Positions 22,401 through 37,137 of a DNA stretch of 64,000 nt are shown here, one piece after another (the first letter of the stretch is position 1; each line of letters starts with the position of its first letter). A program made the position numbers and the translations under genes. A model generated the notes under the pieces. It was not told the origin of the DNA, searched no databases, and saw nothing but the letters and a program-made list of their open reading frames with translations. The stretch comes from Tetmemena sp. SeJ-2015. Taxonomy: Eukaryota; Ciliophora; Spirotrichea; Sporadotrichida; Oxytrichidae. The DNA is taken from positions 102,283-166,282 of the forward strand of contig JAJKFJ010021114.1 in the NCBI GenBank assembly GCA_027382625.1, written 5' to 3'.

Positions 22401-25030
22401 TTGCGTGGTTGAAACTGGGTATACTTGCTCAGGTGGAAGTCTAACTACAAGAGATGTCTGCTTTGAATTATATAATATTTTGAAACGTGCGGAGATGGGA
22501 GAGACTATGGAAACTACGAGTGTGATGATGGAAATATAAATAATTTTTATTGAAATACAGTGAGTGGAGATGGTTGCTCTAAAGCTTGCAAACTTGAGTA
22601 AGGGTTTAAGTGTTTGGGAGGCAGTCCAACTACTGCTGATGTGTGTACTTCAACTTGTGGTGATGGGTATAAGAGAGGGACGGAGCAGTGTGACGATGGT
22701 AATACGAAAGCTGGTGATGGTTGTAGTGCAACTTGTACATTAGAATTTGGATGGGGCACTTATCTAGTTAGTACCCTCCTTCCCTCAATTTTAATGGAAA
22801 ATAATTTGCTATAAGATTACTGTGCCTCGTATTATAAACTATTGGGTGGTGGATAATAAGTATTTGTATGTTCAGTTCAATGAAACAGTGATGATTTCCA
22901 GTACTTGGGCAACCTCTGATTGGGAAATATATGTATCTGGCACTATTCCACCCTACAAATGTTTGTTAATAGGATATTAAAAATATTTGCCTACAACATG
23001 GTTTGGTTACTTTCTTCATAAACAGCTATGGTTACGACACCAATGAATCCTATTGTAATAGATTTGGCCATCTCTTCTTAACTCTATGGGTTTGAAGAGC
23101 TTGTGTTTAACATCAAGAATCCTAAGACTCTACTAAGCGGTACTTATGGAATAATTCCTATTTAAGATAAGAGACCGGCCTTGTGTACTAGTTCCTAGAT
23201 CCTCAGTAATCAATAGGCTACGATTGCGATACCAATGCTTATAGAGGAATTATTAAGTAACCCATCGGATTAGCTATTCAACAATTTTAATTAAACTTTT
23301 TAAAAAACTAATTACATTATAATTGAAAATGTATTGCCTTGGCCCTCTTTCTGTAATCAACTGCTTCTATGTTCCATCTATTAGGGAACCTCTAAATTTG
23401 TAAGGACTTGATTTTTTTAAACAATTGTAGTGGGAATGGCAGTTATGTACTAGGCAGTTTATCCTACTTGTTTGGTAAGAGTTAATTTTGCGACTTGATA
23501 ATACTGTGGGCTGTGCTTTGATAAGTTATATTGCAGCAGATTCCCTACATTAAGATGGTAACTAAGAATATAAGACAATTTCTTCAATGCTGGTATGAAC
23601 TTCAAAAATCAAGATGACATTCGACACAAGCTTCTATGGGATAATAATTGATCAAAAGATTTCAACAACCGTAACCGTTCTAATGGCTATTTTCATTATG
23701 TGCTGGCCTGCATTGCTTTGCTACTAAGGTGGAGTCTATAATAGAGAGCATTTATATTTGTTTTAGCTAAACTCGGTTTAGAAAGATTCAGAAGTTTAGA
23801 ATCATAGATCAATCCATATATTCGCAGAGTACGATACTTCTCACCCAACTTGCTATTTCTACTTGGTTTCTTAATGCATCAAACGAACCCTATTCGTACT
23901 AGTGGCTATTGCTATGGTAAAGGAGCAAGGATTTGCATTGGGAATCAGTGTGTTTCTCCAATTTATCTCCCTCATATACTTGTCCTATGTTCGCCCTTTC
24001 AAGTCAAATTAAAACCTAGATTCTTAATATTTAAGGCAAGCATATTAAACGCTATGATTATCTACGAAGAATTCGTGACCTTACTTTGCTTCTTAGTTAA
24101 AATAAATTAGTTCTAGTGCGTTATTCAAGCAAGACCTCAGTTATTGACTTGTCAACTTCTGAATCATACGCAAGACTCTTTTCTTTCATCGTGCTCTTGC
24201 TTATCGTAAACTAATGCTAATTGTCTATTAAGCACAGATAGAGTAAGTAATAGTTTAGTACCTCCAGTTTTATTAACTATAAATTTAAAAGTTGAAATAA
24301 ATAATTTATCTATTCATTTTTAAATCTAATGATGTGAATGAGATCTTGCAAAGACTTCAAAAAGATTTGTAACTGGACAAGGGAATTCAATGATGAGAAA
24401 AGTGAATCCGATGACGACTCAGATAAGTAGCCGTCTTAGGAACCAGATGAGTCCAGGGATCTCCTCGGAGAACAAGCTACCGAGGACAGTTTAATCGAGA
24501 GGGAAGTAACTATAAGCAGTGGCAGTGATGATTATGTTCCCAAGAGATAAAGGGGTCCTGATGATACTCCAGAGTCATTTGAGTTAGAACCCGAAGTCAA
24601 GCAGGAAGACCTCAGACTACAGCTCATAGCTTAATAAGAAGCTCTTAAACAACAGCAAATGCTTAAAATATATAAATAAAATGATGCAATTAAATAATTA
24701 TTTAAAATATAGAAAAATATGTAATTAAAATAAGATTTTATATTTCATTCTTTTGCGATAAACTTTGCTTTTTTAAAAATAATCTTGGTAAAAAATATGA
24801 TATTTTGATAAATAATATTTTGATATTTTCTGAATTAATTTTATTTTGTTCATTCGAGATGGACCTAGATTGAAAGCGACAATTGAAGAGATGCTGAGAA
24901 AGATAGACAGCGTTGATTTAAAGAGTTTGGAACATATAATTTAATAATGACTTTTCAGCCTAGAATTTGACAAACGCATTAGTGACAAGTTTGAGGCTTT
25001 AAGAGAAATAGTTGATTTCTTTAAATGGGT
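19438..25030 (+). CDS. Cysteine-rich multi-pass membrane protein, copy 2
   Basis: Second member of the family, in tandem with the first. It has a signal-anchor (KKVLFPFITLILLASV), an extracellular region and a furin-like Cys block (about 21530-21740, CLSCYY motifs). DUF4215-type repeats follow (about 21790-22770, for example CDDGNTKAGDGCSATC), then membrane segments (about 23600-24100). The tail is acidic, then helical (SESDDDSDKQPSQEPDES; MLRKIDSVDLKSLEH). Many frame breaks show numerous IESs. Two are proven by perfect restoration of Cys repeats (21983-22362 and 22537-22557). The 3' end meets the converging minus-strand gene near 25050, and the exact stop was not resolved. The tandem arrangement suggests duplication, but the copies have diverged well outside the Cys repeats. 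Confidence 0.6.
21983..22362. other. 380-bp IES, pointer TTGTGAT
   Basis: TTGTGAT is at 21976-21982 and 22356-22362. Deleting the 380-bp AT-rich insert gives QACDDNNVVSGDGCSSTC, an exact DUF4215-type repeat. No splice signals lie at these edges. Confidence 0.9.
22537..22557. other. 21-bp IES, pointer GAAATA
   Basis: GAAATA is at 22531-22536 and 22552-22557. Removal leaves CDDGNTVSGDGC intact; this is one of the shortest inserts in the window. Confidence 0.85.
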
Positions 25031-25064
25031 TATTTAACTTAAAGATATATATTATTATTATGAT

Positions 25065-26141
25065 TCATTGGTCTTCCTCACTACTTTCATCTCTTATGTT
25101 GAATCTTGCCTCAAAGTCTTGCTCTGAAATGTTTTCAAGACTCTTCAGTAGTTTATTGTTGAGGGAGTTTGCAAAAGCTTCAACTCAATATTTCATCAAT
25201 AAATATCTTATTAGAGTAAATACAAAGAAATTAGCAAATTGGAAATAATGATAAATCTAGCCTTCTTCAAGAAGGAGTCTAAGTCTTATGTAAATCAGGA
25301 AGCCGTTCTCTAACTTTAGCTGCCTAATCTGGCACTTCTGAAAAGTCAAGAGCCTGAAAAATTAAATCTAATTCAACTTATTCAAATTAAGATATACATT
25401 TAATAAATAATTTATAATTTTTTATTTATGAGTTTCGTACTCTGCGGCGAGTGTAAATGAAATTTATATATTTAGATGCAAAGCCAGGCAGGCATCAATC
25501 ATATAAACCTTAAAAATATTTTGATCCAGATTCTCAGCCGATATCTATAACAAATGATGAGTTGTGGTTAGTTTGGTGATCTTACATAAAGCATGGAGAA
25601 GCTTGTCAACTCATATATCTTGATGTAAGTGAAGTTCTCAACTTATAAAGAAATTGTACCTATATCTCTAGCAAACCATTTTAAGTACTGCTGCAGCACG
25701 AATTCTATTGCGTAGAATACCAAGTACAATACGAAAAGCACGATTTACAAAAATATCAAGTCCCCACTTTGCTTTAGGATTGAGGAACTTGTATACCCTA
25801 TTCTTTCAAATTTATAGTCAGCATTAACACTTGAGAAACTGTCATCCTCAACCAGTCCTCCCAATAAAGATCCACCTATGAGAGTGAAGCGTAAACCTAC
25901 TTGAAGCATAGTCTTGAAGAAATTCACCAAACAAAGGATTAATTTATTTATCTGTCTCAATCCGATGTTGACATAGAGCATAGCAAACATTATTCCTCTA
26001 AAAGTAGCCTGATGTGTCATCCTGAGGAATTATATGTCAGGTCTCATCTGTTGAAGTTGCATAAGTATATCATATTATAGCTAAGAGTAAATATTTCAAT
26101 TCTCCAGTTTTAGCTCTCCTTGAGCTTCTCAGATCTTGCAA
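25065..26141 (-). CDS. Multi-pass membrane protein, channel-like
   Basis: From the right: MRPDIQFLRMTHQATFRG leads into hydrophobic helices (FAMLYVNIGLRQINKLILCL), a polar loop (VEDDSFSSVNADYKFE), then a strong helix (IVLFVLYLVFYAIEFVLQQY). The helical C-terminal tail (ALDFSEVPDQAAKVRERL) ends acidic, SSEEDQ, at TGA 25065-25067. Frame changes near 25745 and 25450-25250 mark IESs. The layout resembles the S4-S6 part of polycystin/TRP-type channels, but no selectivity motif could be identified, so that is tentative. The N-terminal half is not found nearby. Confidence 0.5.
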
Positions 26142-26318
26142 ATCTTAAAATAAAATTTTAAACTCGAAACTACGTTAATTTTTCTTCATTTTCTATTCAT
26201 TTTTTAAGAAAATTGTTAATGATTAAGGAATTTAGTTTCATAATAAATTAGAAAGGTAATATTTTTGCTAGATAAATTCTAAATAACCTGGTTTAAATTG
26301 AAAATAATTAAAAATAAA

Positions 26319-27598
26319 ATGAATCATTACTCCTCACAGTAAAACTTTGCTGCAATAAACTCTGAGGTCAAGCAAATAGTAACTAATTTCACAAAAACCA
26401 TATGTAATGTTAAATTATAGGAGCATGAATAATATTTTATTCTTATTTAATGATGAACTACATTTGAAAAGACTCACTGAAATCAGACCTGTGATGAAAG
26501 TAGAGAGACCTATGACTCCTTCCTGCTTGATTAACAAGCAAAAGGGGAGATTCATAAGAGCTGAAACCGATTAAGAGATCGTTAGGAAGAATGCTATTAT
26601 GTTCGAAAAAGCACTCAAGATTTTTATTTACAGATTTCTATTTTAAGATAGTCACCTCTTAAAGTATGTCAACTAGTTGAAGATTAAACTTGCTCTATAG
26701 ATCGGTTGCACCCACAGACTTTACTATCTTAGAAGCCACCCTCAGTAGGCACCCTCAACACCAAAGTTTATTTTAAGTCCGCCTGGACAATTTAAAGAAA
26801 ATATGGCAGGAAAATAACAGATTTATCAACAAGTTACAAACCATCAAAACTTCCTATCCTGTGGATAAGTTTAACAAAGAGTTCAAGCACAATGAAAAGA
26901 TCAAAGGAAACATTCAATACAACTCAAGTAAGGATTAAAATTGAGATTAATTATCTGTATAGATCGATTTGAGAGGAACAACTTCTTTTTGAAACTTGAC
27001 AAGAGGGGAGGAGTGTTGGCTTCCTCGAACTAGAGGATTTTCCAAATCAGCTCACCATTTAGTGAAAGGGTAGGCATTTATCTCACTGCTCACCAATTTA
27101 TTATAGAGACCAGTATCGGCAGCTACAAACACTCAAGGAAGGAAGAAGAAAAGATCCTCTTCTATAAATCAGCTGGGCGAGTAAAGTTAAAATGACTAAC
27201 CCTTTTACTTCCAGACAATGAGCAATCATAATCTACCGAATTTCATTTCTAGTAATGCTTAATTCTAGAACTATCAACCACCAGATTACATCTAACGCAA
27301 AAATCAAAATGAAAATGATGTGATCCTCCAACAATAAACTTAAGAGAACAGCAAAATGCCAAATTCCTCCTCACTTTTAATACAATCTGATTAGCTAGAA
27401 CAAGGAGTCATGCCTCAAATTGAAACAAGTCAAGATAAGGGAAAAGAAAAGCTAGCAAGGGAGATCAGAGAAATTTATTTGTAAATTTTGGATTCACAAA
27501 ACTAAATAAAGAACAAGAAGAAAAAGAAAGGAGAGAGAAGAGCTCAGAGTTAGTAAACTAAGAAAAATAAATAACCAAAGCAATTATCAATTATTTGA
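26319..27598 (+). CDS. CFAP97/hemingway-like protein
   Basis: The start at 26319 (MNHYSSQQNFAAINSE) is followed by a 45-nt GT-AG intron and an IES (pointer ATGAA). Next come RLTEIRPVMKVERP and the block NLKKIWQENNR...FINKLQTIKTSYPVDKFNKE...HNEKIKGNI, whose 'ENN-hydrophobic-KL' pattern fits the cilium-associated CFAP97 domain. The rest is a disordered, Gln/Asn-rich tail, a Lys-rich run (KNKKKKKGERRAQ) and TGA at 27596-27598. A frame change near 26640 suggests another IES. The family call rests on pattern memory only. If correct, the protein acts in axoneme assembly. Confidence 0.45.
26430..26457. other. IES, pointer ATGAA
   Basis: ATGAA is at 26425-26429 and 26453-26457. Removal of 28 bp joins IEHE to LHLKRLTEIRPVM; without it the frame stops at TGA. 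Confidence 0.75.
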
Positions 27599-27727
27599 AC
27601 AATAAATATGCATTTCCTAATGTAAACTGAATTTTAACTGATGAGGAAATAGATTCAAGATTTGTCCGTAGGGAATATTTCTTATTATACTCGTTTATAG
27701 GTTTTCAAATGCTGTGGAATTAATTTT

Positions 27728-30086
27728 ATGTCATAAAGATACAGCAAGGGTCAAGGTTCGAACTGTCGTCCCTCTATTAAAAGAGAAGTGAAATCTGCTT
27801 AAAAATTAGCCTCGAAGGCAGATTCAGTTAATAAATTTAATAAGCCCTCCCCAGATAAGAGTTAAAATGGGTCTACAGTTAAAAAGAGGCGCTGGATTGA
27901 AGAATTTACAGTCAATCACGGCATTTTAAATCACAAAAGAAGGAGGATTTTCTTAGACCTGATTGAGCTGCAGCATTACAGTGGGCTTGCTCTCTGCTCC
28001 AACCATGGATTAGTTTTATTTTAATTTTTCTATGTCATAAGCTTCAAGATAGGTAAGATAGATTGGTGTTGATGGATTAGTTAAAAATGAAATCGACCTG
28101 CTGAGTGATAGAGAGAGCTTTTTCCACCCTAAATTTTCTCATTAAGTAAGTCGATTCTACAACCATTTGAAAGAGTGAAATATCTAAGAGTAATTTTGTG
28201 TAGATTTTTCACAAAGATGAGACTGTGAGAGGGTACAAAAACCTTTCAATAGACGTGTTCTTGACGCCTGCTACTCTAAAAGCATTCATCAATGTCAATT
28301 ATGAGTAACAAGCACCTAACCATGATGAGATAGAGAGCACTCTGCAAAAACACTTTGGCCAAGAGGGTAATTAATCTACCCACTGATTAATTATAGCCTG
28401 ATAATTTATCAAGATTAAATCAAATAATTTTTACTTCAACTATCCATTTTGACTTAATTTAAGAATAAAAGAAATAAAATTTTCTCAAATTCTTACAAAT
28501 TTAATGATTTACTCATATTAGAGTGTGATTATAAACCTTAAAGGTTAATTGTATCTAGAATATAATTTTTTATTAAATAAGACAGCTTCCATTTAAACTT
28601 TGGTTTAATTTTAAATCTGTATATAATAGGTGTAATTAAAAGCAGAAGCAATTTCTTAGAAGCAGTAAAAGATGACCTTACAAAGTTTAAGCCTTATGGA
28701 AAGAAAATAGGGCAATTCACAAGAAAAATTCTCTAATCCCAAGACAATCTTGGTAAAGAAGAAAAGAAGCAGAGCACATTGAAATCAAAAGCTAAACTAG
28801 AGGATATTTAGTTCGATGTAAGACAAATTCTCCTTAATTTAGAGTAGACCTACAAAATTGAAGCAAACAATGAAAAATTTTAAGACATGAACAGACGACT
28901 CTAAGCCATGCTTATTTTCTATATCGATGGGGCTTCCTTTATATCTGTTGATAAAGATTGGTCCTATTTCCTGGTGTATTAAGGATCTAATGTAAGTAGA
29001 TACATATTCTATATAACTCTTTTCTATTAGTTGGTTGCTTATGCTACAGTTTATGAACAAAAAAAGCCAATTAACTTGGGGAAAAGCAAAGCACTACAGC
29101 AAAATCCTTGTAAAACAGTGAGACAAAAAGAAATACAAAAATCTCTTTCCTCTACCAAGTATACTTACAAGCCTTAAATTTATTTTTAAAGCTAAGAATA
29201 TCCTAGTTTCTAGTACTTCCAAATTACTAACGAATGGGCATTGGAAGCGTTCTTCTCGAGCAAATGTATAATTACTATCTACTCGACAAAAAGTGTGTCG
29301 AGATAACTGTTGAGGATCCTTCTCACGATTTCTAAATAATGAAAGATGCTCTAGATATTAAGCTCATATGGGATAATGGCTTCTTTGAGAATCTAAGAAA
29401 AGTATTCAAGGGCAAGTCACACTAAGTCAAATCTTCAAACATCAACAAGTTCAATTTCGACTAACTTATACTTGAGCAAGAAGAAATAGCTAAAATACAG
29501 TCACTATTAAAGCTCAAGAAATAGAATATTTTGAGATGCTTACCTTATATTTCATAATTTTCTCTTATGCTTCGAGTTGATGATTTTGGCGAAACTTGAT
29601 TAAAAAGATCCAGTGGTTCATTAAAAATTCGCTTAAGAGGTCAAGCGAAAGTTTTACTACTAAGTGAACAAGAATCTCTTGCAACCTTACTTCCAGTTAG
29701 AAAACTTCTACGGCAATATTATTTCGAGTATTGATCTAGGAAAGCTAAGTCAAGGAACAGTTGTGAATGTCGATAACTCTCAAAGCGATATTAATAAGTG
29801 TTGTGATGGCACAGGATAAGTTTTGTCAGAGGAGTAGATAGAAGACTTTTAGAACTCAATGAGCAAGAATAGACATCACTTTTATAACGAGGAGAATAAG
29901 GGAAAAGAGTCAGACAATAAGAGAGAAACGTTCTCTGCTTCAAGACATCACGTTCTAGAGTATCAGAGATGCTATAATAAATTCACTCCTACTCCAATGC
30001 CTTAAGCTAGTTTGCTTGGAGGATTGAGCAATTTAACATTATGCAGGATGTAACGGCTCAAACTAACCTCAAGCAGCCAAGTTTGA
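27728..30086 (+). CDS. HAT1: Histone acetyltransferase type B catalytic subunit (HAT1)
   Basis: HAT1 acetylates newly made histone H4 using acetyl-CoA. The basic N-terminal extension (about 90 aa, KRRRIF) is unusual and may direct nuclear entry. The HAT1 N-domain follows (HPKFSHQ, then GYKNLSIDVFLTPATLKAFI), then the GNAT core: FYIDGASFISVDKDWSYFLV, RISQFLVLPNYQRMGIGSVL (acetyl-CoA loop Q/RxxGxG) and CVEITVEDPSHDFQIMKDAL. These match HAT1 block by block. GT-AG introns are seen at about 28152-28204 and 28994-29030. One IES with an 11-bp pointer (28016-28082) lies in the N-domain. The C-terminal limit at TGA 30084-30086 is plausible but was not checked by homology. Confidence 0.85.
28016..28082. 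other. IES, 11-bp pointer ATGGATTAGTT, in HAT1
   Basis: ATGGATTAGTT is at 28005-28015 and 28072-28082. Removing 67 bp gives CSNHGLVKNEIDLLSDRESF in the HAT1 N-domain. Confidence 0.9.
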
Positions 30087-30305
30087 ATTGCCGGAGACTT
30101 TACAAAAGAAGATTCTCAAAATTATCAATATTTATTTTTATCAACAGTGACTGAATCATGAGTGAAGGGTATCAATTATGGTTTTATAATATGAGTATTC
30201 GATGTACTTTTAATTACAATAAATCATTTAGTAAGGGGTAATAAATTCTTTAAATCTTAATAGATGAAATTAAAAAATATAATCCTTTCATTTTAAAATT
30301 TAATA

Positions 30306-32023
30306 ATGGTTAACGCTGTCATAATTGTAGGTTGGGAACCTTAGTCCACGAGAATAAGGCCTCTCTCTATATCTTTACCACCTCCTCTTTTTCCAAGTTA
30401 GCATATTTCCAGAGTTAAAGATATAAAATAACAATTACTCCTTAATAATTGATTAAAATATTAAAGATATATAGTTGGAGGATACCCTATGATTTTCCAT
30501 CACGTGAAAGCTCTGTCTAACTTGGCTGATATCAGAAATGTCTATCTTATTGGATCCTATGACGATAAAAAGTTCATTCCATTTTTGGATTTTGTTCGCA
30601 CACTCTTCTCCTTCAAGATTATTTACAAATTTACTATAAACATTAACTATAAATTGTTTAAAATTTTAATGCAATAACTACATAAGAGAAGAAATTGAGT
30701 TCAATTCTCCAGGGGCTTTGTTTTACTACAAAGATAGATTCCTAGAGGATAACCCGTAAGCTTATTCATGGTATATTGAAATATTTAGAAAGCACATATT
30801 CGTGATGCACTACGACATTTGTTGTTCCTTTCCTTTACAGGATATGCTAAAGTATCATTAAAAGCAGGGTGGCCTCTTCACTATGATGACCATACCTGTT
30901 GAAAGAGATTAAGCTAAAAAGCTTGGACAAGTTTTGTATGATAAAGACACACAATGTAAGAATTTAAAGACATTACAACTTTGTCTAGAACTAACTCATT
31001 TTCTTGAAAAATCTGACTTGTTCATGAGTGAAATGATTAACTGTGGAGTCTACCTCTTTTCACCTACTATTTTTTAGCAAGAAGAGCTTTCAGAAGTAGG
31101 AAGAAGATACGCTAAGATCATGGAATTATCTAAAGAGGAGAATACTATAAGTAAACTCTCTAAATAGTAAGATTCTATCCTGCATAATTTGAGTTAAGTT
31201 TCAATGAATTTGCGAGTTAAAGACTGTCTAAAACTACTGCTCTGAGTTCTTGAAGATCAAAGACATGATTCTTCCGATTTGCAACTCTAAAAAGGGATAC
31301 GTTTATATACTTAACTAACACAAACATTTCTGGTAGCAGGTGAAAACTACAAAACAATTATAAGTTAATTTTTTTTATTGCTGAGTACTTAGGAGATATA
31401 TCTGAACTATTACAGAGCGGTTGATCAAAATATTTTAACCTAGCCTATTTCTATGAAAGACGATTAAATAGAAGGAATTGTATGTATACATCCAACAGCT
31501 GAAGTGCATCCTGGAGCTAAAGTGGGACCTAATGTTATGATTGGAGCTCACGTTAAAGTTGGAGATGGCGCTAGAATCATAAACTCAATCATTCTTGAGG
31601 ATGTGATCATTCAACCTCATGCAGTATTGGCAGAATAATTAATTGCAATATAAGTTATAGCCTAAATGAGAAAATGAATAGTCATAAACTCAATTATCGG
31701 ATGGACCTCAGTCATTGGAAGTTGGGCCAGAGTTGAGGGATTGCTTACTAAAACAGATTCTCATCATCATATAAAAACTTAAAAGGAATCACCTAGCGAA
31801 GAAGAATAAGAAGGATTCTATCACAGTATTTCAAACCAACCTTCGTGCTAAGACTAACAACGTGTATTGAAAAGTAAGGACTTAATTTTTAAATGTTTTA
31901 TTAGATGGAATAACAACAATAGGAGGCGGAGTATTTGTACAACCTGAATTACATTTAAGAAATGTGGTTGTTCTCCCTTTCAGGACTGTGACTGAGAGCT
32001 ATTTTCATTAAATTATTGTTTGA
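30306..32023 (+). CDS. GMPPA: GDP-mannose pyrophosphorylase alpha (GMPPA)
   Basis: The N-terminal nucleotidyltransferase fold (MVNAVIIVGWEPQSTRIRPL, PPPLFP, then GGYPMIFHHVKALSNL) is of the regulatory alpha type, lacking the strict catalytic GxGTRLRPLT loop of the beta subunit. The middle has INCGVYLFSPT. A left-handed beta-helix follows (VCIHPTAEVHPGAKVGPN, IGWTSVIGSWARVEG) and the C-terminus is SYFHQIIV, TGA 32021-32023. In other eukaryotes GMPPA binds GDP-mannose and restrains GMPPB. A 106-nt GT-AG intron lies after PLFP, and IESs are seen at 30650-30680 and near 31640-31680. Substitutions in the N-terminal signature (PPPL for PKPL) are noted. Confidence 0.88.
30650..30680. other. IES, pointer TAACTA, in GMPPA
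   Basis: TAACTA is at 30644-30649 and 30675-30680. Removal of 31 bp restores the frame into YIREEIEFNSPGALFYYKD, matching GMPPA. The retained side is about six residues longer than usual, so the left edge could be shifted. Confidence 0.8.
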
Positions 32024-32065
32024 CTTATTAATTTCAGCACTGTTACGTTTGTATTTTTATATTTA

Positions 32066-32824
32066 TCAGAATGAGAAAGTTCTTACAAGAGTCTTGTCTC
32101 TAGCGTTGCTGAGGATTTCGTCCCTTGGCATGATATCAAGTAAAAAGTCGTAGATCTCTGTATCAGTAATCGCTGAGGCAATATCGCTTCTCTACAGAGT
32201 CTTTCTGTTATTCTTTTTAGCGTAGTAATAAGCCTTATGAGTCATCTCGAACAATAAACATTTCGCATGCCTTGGCAAATAAGATGGGGGCCTCTGCGCT
32301 TATCATCTACATTTTTTATCAGTCATCATAAATTAGCCAATATAAGCTTTAATTAAAAATTGGGCGGCTAACTTACCCTCACATCCTCGTCAGATTTCAT
32401 GATTTTCTTAATCCTGGCCAAAGGAAGTTTTTAATCTTTGAACTGCTCTAAGTCATCTAAAATTGGGGTGAGCTCGAGTAAATTCTGTTTCCATGCGAGT
32501 AAATTGATTTTAATCAAACTAGCATCTGAGACATAACTTGTCTCTTTTTAGAATCCCAACTTACTCTCAGCCATCTTTTCTATCTCGTCTCTCAGCTTCA
32601 GAAATTTGCCAGTCAATTCAAATAAGACGATAAAATAAAGATCAATTCTGATTGGTGAACGTAGTACTCCTCCTCGTACTAAAATTAGGAATAAGCCGAA
32701 ACTAGAGTAAGCTTACTTTTGGGCCAGAGAACGGTTACTAGGGATACATATTCATGTGAGAGGCAGCATAAGCACTCGTCATGGGCGTTCCCTGATTGGC
32801 ATCATTCATTTGACTGCCTTCCAT
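32066..32824 (-). CDS. NF-YC: NF-Y subunit C (HAP5-type histone-fold factor)
   Basis: The start at 32824 is MEGSQMNDANQGTPMTSAYA. Key blocks are LPLARIKKIMKSDEDVR, then after a GT-AG intron (about 32378-32300) MISAEAPILFAKACEMFIV, NRKTLQRSDIASAITDTEIY and FLLDIMPRDEI. These are the helices and loops of the NF-YC histone fold, which pairs with NF-YB and binds CCAAT boxes with NF-YA. An unresolved frame change in the N-terminal linker (about 32720-32600) suggests an IES. A one-base slip after EMFIV (about 32245), within GTTC, breaks the frame before EMTHKAYYYAKKNN. It looks like a sequencing or assembly error, or a real lesion. Confidence 0.88.
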
Positions 32825-32829
32825 TATTC

Positions 32830-33130
32830 TTAAAATAAATTCTAAATTTGAGTTCAATAAAGTGAAGCTAAATAGAATAGTATGTTATTATAAAGAAATA
32901 ATTAATTTTAGATAGGAGGGATAAATTATTACTACTTTGTGTACTTTGATTTAATTAAAATGCTCTCCCCTTTATTTTAGTTTATTTGATTTTATAGAGC
33001 TATGTTTAATAATAATTAATAAATTTTTTCGCAGCCCGCACTTCAATATCACTTTCAGCACCTGCATGTAAGCACTTTATTAATCGAATTGCACTCCATT
33101 AACTTTACTTTACTTTAGCCAATAACTTAC
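32830..33130. other. AT-rich spacer, no gene seen
   Basis: About 80% A+T. Only scraps of open frame; it separates the divergent NF-YC and zinc-finger loci. Confidence 0.4.
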
Positions 33131-33335
33131 TACGACTCCCAATTTCAAATGAGTTAAGCTAATAATTTATTATGATTGTGCGTTTTATACTAAGCTTCAA
33201 GAGTAACAAGAAACTCGGCTGCGTAGAGCCATGATACCATCATATAAATTATGCATATCAACTAACGCATCCGAATTAAAACACCAGAATCAGAGACTCT
33301 CTTTAAGTTCTATTAAAAGGTATTCATTTTGTTTT
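33130..33335 (+). other. Possible coding island (orphan MDS)
   Basis: Short stretches read as protein-like sequence: YYDSQFQMSQANN, then YYDCAFYTKLQEQQETRLRR. The start and end are not visible. It could be the 5' MDS of the following gene or part of another. Confidence 0.35.
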
Positions 33336-33542
33336 GGATTTATTAACAATTTAATAGCTAAAACTCTACTTCGAGATAGAGCATAATGTATAAATTGTTT
33401 TAATGTAAACCGACTGGGGTTATTAGAGAGAACAGGAAAAGAGGAATACAGTTTTATCGTTGATAAAGCTGAACTAAAGCCAGATATGTGTTATTACTTG
33501 TAAAATGTGAGACTATTATATTTCTTAATGTGAAATTACAAT

Positions 33543-37032
<3,490 letters not shown>

Positions 37033-37137
37033 AATGCAGATTATTCTTTATTTATATTGAAATTCAACTCTTTAAATTGCTTAGTTTGATTTATAATTAG
37101 ATTATTGAGCCCAAAGCACCTTAGAAATAAATAAAAC

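Noticed and set aside
22547..22759. Minus-strand Pro/Ser/Val-rich frame
   Set aside because: Antisense of the DUF4215 Cys repeats on the plus strand.
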